Assembly: GCA_003159675.1 (NCBI GenBank)
Contig: PLQC01000129.1
Coordinates: 1 to 34,551 of the forward strand
DNA length: 34,551 nucleotides
Reading direction: 5' to 3'
Source of the DNA: Limisphaerales bacterium
Lineage (GTDB): Bacteria > Verrucomicrobiota > Verrucomicrobiia > Limisphaerales > BOG-1460
Part shown: one piece after another, positions 31,835-34,551 of the stretch
Layout of the letters: every line of letters begins with the position of its first letter
How positions within the stretch are numbered: position 1 is the first letter of the stretch
The notes under the pieces: model-generated
What the model saw: only the letters and a program-made list of their open reading frames with translations
Database searches by the model: none
What the model was told of the DNA's origin: nothing
Program-made: the position numbers and the translations under genes

Positions 31835-32704
31835 ATGATGGCGGCGCCTCTTTCCAACCCCCGGCCGGGCGATGCCACCGAGCTGAAGCTGAAGATTTAT
31901 TTCCTGCCCAATCTGCTCACCGCCGGCAACCTGTTCTGCGGCTTTGTCGCCCTCACCAAAATCGTCGAGGCCGACATTCCGGCCGGGGATTTTTCCCAGA
32001 TCAAACTGGCGCTTTTTTTCATCCTGCTCGCGTGCATTTTTGATTTGTTCGACGGCCGGGTGGCGCGGATGGGGGGTGTGGAAAGCCCGTTTGGACGGGA
32101 GTTTGATTCCCTGGCCGACCTGATTTCGTTCGGCGTGGCTCCGGCGTTTCTGGTTCATCGCGTCGTGCTGCGGGATGTATTTGTGGGGCACCCGGCGTGG
32201 GGCTGGTTCATCGCGTCGATCTACCTGTTGTGCGGCGCGTTCCGCCTGGCGCGCTTCAATTGTCTGGCCGCGCAGCCCGGCGCCGGCGGGAGCAAGGAGT
32301 TTCTCGGATTCCCGATCCCTTCCGCCGCGGGGCTGGTGGCGTCGCTCACCCTGCTGGTCATCCAGTTGAATGAAAACGAAAAATCTCTGGGAAACTGGAA
32401 GTATCTCCCCGCGGTCGTGCTCGTGCTTCTTTCGGCCATGATGGTGAGCACGGTCCGGTATCCCAGTTTCAAATCACTCGGCTTGCGTTCCACCAGCACC
32501 TTTACCAAGGCCATCATCGCGGCCCTGTTCATCGGGTCGATCCTCGTGTTGTGGGAGACGATTCTCTATTACGTTCTGCCCGGGTTTTTCACCGTGTATC
32601 TCGTTTACGGCTTTGTTCGCCCGCGCATCTCCCGCCGGATCCGGTATGAGATCGAGGAGGAGGAGGAAGAGGACGGCGACCCGGGGGCGGCTGTGGGGGA
32701 GTGA
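31835..32704 (+). CDS. pssA: CDP-diacylglycerol-serine O-phosphatidyltransferase
   Basis: A 289-residue membrane enzyme that makes phosphatidylserine from CDP-diacylglycerol and L-serine. The CDP-alcohol phosphotransferase motif is intact: DLFDGRVARMGGVESPFGRE followed by FDSLAD, with Asp70, Asp73, Asp91 and Asp95 as metal/catalytic ligands. About six to eight hydrophobic segments are present and the C-terminus is acidic (EEEEEEDGD). ATG at 31835 or 31838 both fit. The 6-base gap from psd shows one operon. The LysE-type gene begins 5 bases after its stop if ATG 32710 is used. Confidence 0.93.
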   Translation: MMAAPLSNPRPGDATELKLKIYFLPNLLTAGNLFCGFVALTKIVEADIPAGDFSQIKLALFFILLACIFDLFDGRVARMGGVESPFGREFDSLADLISFGVAPAFLVHRVVLRDVFVGHPAWGWFIASIYLLCGAFRLARFNCLAAQPGAGGSKEFLGFPIPSAAGLVASLTLLVIQLNENEKSLGNWKYLPAVVLVLLSAMMVSTVRYPSFKSLGLRSTSTFTKAIIAALFIGSILVLWETILYYVLPGFFTVYLVYGFVRPRISRRIRYEIEEEEEEDGDPGAAVGE

Positions 32705-32709
32705 CCCGG

Positions 32710-33417
32710 ATGGAACGGTTTTCACCCATTTTGCTGGCCGGCCTCACCGGCTTCCTCAGCGGCCTGATCCTTTCCATTCCCGTCGGGCCCGTCAACCTCA
32801 CGATCCTGAACGAAGGCGCGCGTCGCGGCTTCAAGTGGGCGGTGCTCATCGGCCTTGGGGCGACCGTCATGGAGGTGATCTACTGCTTCATCGCCTTCAC
32901 CGGGTTCGCCTCGTTTTTCAGCCGGGGTTACATCAAGGCCGCCATGGAATTGTTCAGCTTCGTCTTCATGCTCTTTCTCGGGATCAAGTTTCTCATGACC
33001 AAATCGGTGCACGCCCCCGTCCAACTCGGCGCGGCGGCCAGCAAAATCGAGGAGCGGCTGGAGGAACGGTTGCATCCGCGTTCGGCCTTCATGACGGGAT
33101 TCGTGCGGGTGATGGGAAACGTGGGCGTGCTCGTGTTCTGGATCATTCTCGCGGCCAACTTCATCTCGCGTGAATGGGTGACGCCGGATTGGCCGGGCAA
33201 ACTGGCATGTGTGACGGGTGTCGCTATTGGAACCAGCCTCTTCTTCCTGTTGCTGAGCTACGGCGCCTCGCGCGGACACGGCAAATTCAGCGAAAAGACG
33301 CTCCTGCGAATGGAACACTTCTCCGGCATCGGCCTGCTGGCGCTGGCGCTGATTCACGGGGGAACGATCATCTGGCAGATGAGAGAGCACAGCTTGAACC
33401 TGCATCTGCATTCCTGA
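32710..33417 (+). CDS. LysE/RhtB-family export protein
   Basis: A 235-residue inner-membrane protein with about six hydrophobic segments matching the LysE superfamily of amino-acid and metabolite exporters: LTGFLSGLILSIPVGPVNLT, ILNEGARRGFKWAVLIGLGA and FMLFLGIKFLM are the typical N-terminal half. A charged loop (SKIEERLEERLHPRS) replaces the usual short linker. The start at 32710 was chosen because GGGGAG sits 8 bases upstream; GTG at 32701 would overlap the pssA stop and has its purine run immediately adjacent. The substrate is unknown. Its place in the psd-pssA operon does not point to one. Confidence 0.85.
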   Translation: MERFSPILLAGLTGFLSGLILSIPVGPVNLTILNEGARRGFKWAVLIGLGATVMEVIYCFIAFTGFASFFSRGYIKAAMELFSFVFMLFLGIKFLMTKSVHAPVQLGAAASKIEERLEERLHPRSAFMTGFVRVMGNVGVLVFWIILAANFISREWVTPDWPGKLACVTGVAIGTSLFFLLLSYGASRGHGKFSEKTLLRMEHFSGIGLLALALIHGGTIIWQMREHSLNLHLHS

Positions 33418-33424
33418 CACCGTG

Positions 33425-33457
33425 TGGGTGCGAGGGAGCCGAGGGATTCGAACCCCA
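33425..33457 (-). other. tRNA 3'-end-like fragment (T arm plus part of acceptor)
   Basis: Read on the minus strand this gives GGGGTTCGAATCCC, the T arm with loop TTCGAAT and a mostly paired stem, followed by GGCTCCC as a 7-base acceptor half. No D arm, anticodon stem or matching 5' acceptor half follows on that strand; RAYT-type repeats begin there instead. It therefore looks like a leftover 3' piece of a tRNA gene rather than a functional one. There is no CCA directly after the discriminator position. Confidence 0.4.
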
Positions 33458-33458
33458 C

Positions 33459-33487
33459 AAAAACGTGTCAGTCCCGACAATTTGCAG
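33459..33487 (+). repeat. 29-bp direct repeat, copy 1 (upstream of RAYT)
   Basis: Begins AAAAACGTGTCAGTCCCGAC and ends AATTTGCAG. Within it, TGTC...GACA forms a small dyad around AGTCCC, the kind of imperfect palindrome RAYT enzymes recognise. Confidence 0.85.
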
Positions 33488-33503
33488 AAAACGAAAACGT
33501 GTC

Positions 33504-33532
33504 AAAAACGTGTCAGTCCCGACAATTTGCAG
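33504..33532 (+). repeat. 29-bp direct repeat, copy 2 (upstream of RAYT)
   Basis: Identical to copy 1 over all 29 bases, with 16 bases between the two copies. The spacer holds a partial unit AAAACGTGTC at 33494-33503. The copy ends 64 bases before the transposase start. Confidence 0.85.
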
Positions 33533-33596
33533 TGGGCGATGAGAAGGAGGTGGGATGGGAATGGCGGATTGACAATTAGGGGTGGGAGGGTATGTG

Positions 33597-34529
33597 ATGC
33601 GGTGCATGGGGCGGAGACTGAGGGTGCAGTATCCGGGGGCGATATACCACGTGATGAGCCGTGGCGATCGGCGCGAGGAGATTTTTCATGACGATGGGGA
33701 TCGACGGTGCTTTTCGAGCACACTGGGCGAAGGGTGTGAGAAGACAGGTTGGCAGGTGCATGCGTATTGCCTGATGGGAAATCATTTTCACCTGGTGGTG
33801 GAGACCCCGCGGGCAAACCTGGTGGTGGGGATGAAATGGTTTTTGGGTACCTACACGGGACGGTTCAACCGGCGACACAAGCTGTTCGGACACTTGTTCA
33901 GCGGTCGGTACAAGGCGTTGATCGTGGACGGGAGTGGCAACGGGTATTTGAAGACGGTGTGCGATTATGTGCACTTGAATCCGGCGCGGGCAAAGTTGCT
34001 CGCGCCCGAGCAGGCATTGCGGGAATATCGGTGGAGCAGTTGGCCGGAGTATTTGAGGCGGCCGGGGAAGCGGCCGGAGTGGCTGCGGGCGGACCGTTTG
34101 CTGGGGGAATATCGGATTCCCAGAGACAGTGTGGCAGGGAGGCGATACTTGGAAGAGTGCCTGGAACAGCGGCGAGCCGGTGAGGAAGGCAGGGATTACC
34201 GAGGGCTGAGACGGGGATGGTATTTTGGGGACAAAGCCATGAAGCGGGCGTTGCTGGAGGAGATGAAGGACGGTTTTGGCGAGCACCACCAGGGTGAGGA
34301 GCTATGGGAGTCAGCGGTGCAATATGCCGAGAGTGTGGTGGCCGAGGAACTCAAGCGCCTGGGTTGGCGGGAAGACCAACTGGCGCGGCGGCGCAAGGGC
34401 GATGAGGGTAAAGTGCGCATCGCCCGACGCTTGAGAACCGGGACAACGATGAGCATGAAGTGGATAGCGGAGCGTCTGCGGATGGGCAGTGTGAGCATGG
34501 TGGCGCACTGCTTGCGGTCGATAACGTGA
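33597..34529 (+). CDS. REP-associated tyrosine transposase (RAYT), Y1/HUH family
   Basis: A 310-residue HUH endonuclease of the Transposase_17/RAYT type (IS200/IS605-related), which nicks single-stranded palindromic repeats. Motifs: RLRVQYPGAIYHVMSRGDRR, the HUH pair in YCLMGNHFHLVVE, GHLFSGRYKALIVDG, and the catalytic tyrosine candidate in YLKTVCDYVHLNPARAKLL. The C-terminal about 55 residues (RIARRLRTGTTMSMKWIAER, then LRMGSVSMVAHCL) look like an added helix-turn-helix, making it longer than enterobacterial RAYTs. GTG 33582 also opens the frame, but ATG 33597 has GGGAGGG six bases upstream. It follows two 29-bp repeats and precedes a partial inverted copy at the window edge, so a mobile or once-mobile unit is likely. 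Confidence 0.88.
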   Translation: MRCMGRRLRVQYPGAIYHVMSRGDRREEIFHDDGDRRCFSSTLGEGCEKTGWQVHAYCLMGNHFHLVVETPRANLVVGMKWFLGTYTGRFNRRHKLFGHLFSGRYKALIVDGSGNGYLKTVCDYVHLNPARAKLLAPEQALREYRWSSWPEYLRRPGKRPEWLRADRLLGEYRIPRDSVAGRRYLEECLEQRRAGEEGRDYRGLRRGWYFGDKAMKRALLEEMKDGFGEHHQGEELWESAVQYAESVVAEELKRLGWREDQLARRRKGDEGKVRIARRLRTGTTMSMKWIAERLRMGSVSMVAHCLRSIT

Positions 34530-34540
34530 TGAATGAAAAA

Positions 34541-34551
34541 CTACAAATTGT
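34541..34551 (-). repeat. Partial inverted copy of the 29-bp repeat, cut by the window edge
   Basis: CTACAAATTGT matches the first 11 bases of the reverse complement of the 29-bp repeat (CTGCAAATTGT) with one difference. The rest would lie beyond the window. Together with 33504-33532 it would frame the transposase gene with inverted repeats. Confidence 0.5.

Noticed and set aside
33421-33510. A complete minus-strand tRNA gene
   Set aside because: Only the T arm and the 3' acceptor half can be drawn; there is no D arm, anticodon arm or 5' acceptor half.
33459-33532. Two direct repeats with a short spacer as a minimal CRISPR array
   Set aside because: The spacer is only 16 bases and itself contains a partial repeat unit; no cas genes are present and a RAYT follows directly.

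Overview
The window looks like a chromosomal segment of a Gram-negative, GC-rich bacterium of the Verrucomicrobia, most likely the Pedosphaera/Limisphaera side of the phylum. This is an inference. It rests on a sigma factor paired with a zinc-ribbon Ser/Thr kinase, sigma factors with long C-terminal extensions, a GH44 enzyme ending in a '(G)QRYVIQST..NW' domain that I associate with this group, lpxA (so an outer membrane with lipid A), and phylum-style short repeats. No rRNA, complete tRNA, CRISPR array or prophage was found.

Layout. (1) 1-5.7 kb, all minus strand: an ArsB/SLC13-type permease, a DUF2252 protein, an ECF sigma factor and a membrane-anchored Ser/Thr kinase. This block looks more AT-rich than the rest. 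A broken small basic-protein gene lies just upstream. (2) 6.3-11.1 kb, plus strand: a secreted GH44 endoglucanase; a 555-residue ECF sigma factor that continues through a membrane helix and coiled coil into a secretin-like beta domain; and a small DUF1232-like protein. (3) 11.1-15.5 kb, minus: a 1472-residue two-domain glycogen debranching enzyme of eukaryotic AGL architecture. (4) 15.8-18.4 kb, plus: a TPR/MshEN-like protein and a PilB/GspE assembly ATPase. (5) 18.5-22 kb: a nested inverted-repeat element, moeA, a disordered secreted protein and lpxA. (6) 22-25.8 kb: an Lrp/AsnC regulator with an aminotransferase (plus), then miaA and lgt (minus). (7) 25.9-28.05 kb, minus: an ECF sigma factor, anti-sigma-like protein and DUF3106-like protein in tight order. 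(8) 28.3-33.4 kb, plus: glnD, psd, pssA and a LysE-type transporter. (9) 33.4-34.55 kb: a tRNA 3'-end-like fragment, two 29-bp direct repeats and a REP-associated tyrosine transposase (RAYT). The last 11 bases look like the start of an inverted copy of the same repeat.

How the genes work together. Most of the window is housekeeping: phosphatidylethanolamine synthesis (pssA then psd), lipid A, lipoprotein maturation, tRNA modification, nitrogen signalling and glycogen breakdown. The distinctive part is regulation. There are three ECF sigma factors, each with a different apparent control partner: a kinase encoded next door, an anti-sigma encoded next door, and a fused membrane/secretin-like tail. 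The sigma-secretin fusion directly follows the secreted cellulase gene and is the best candidate for an undescribed system. The most interesting mobile feature is the RAYT with its repeats beside the tRNA remnant.
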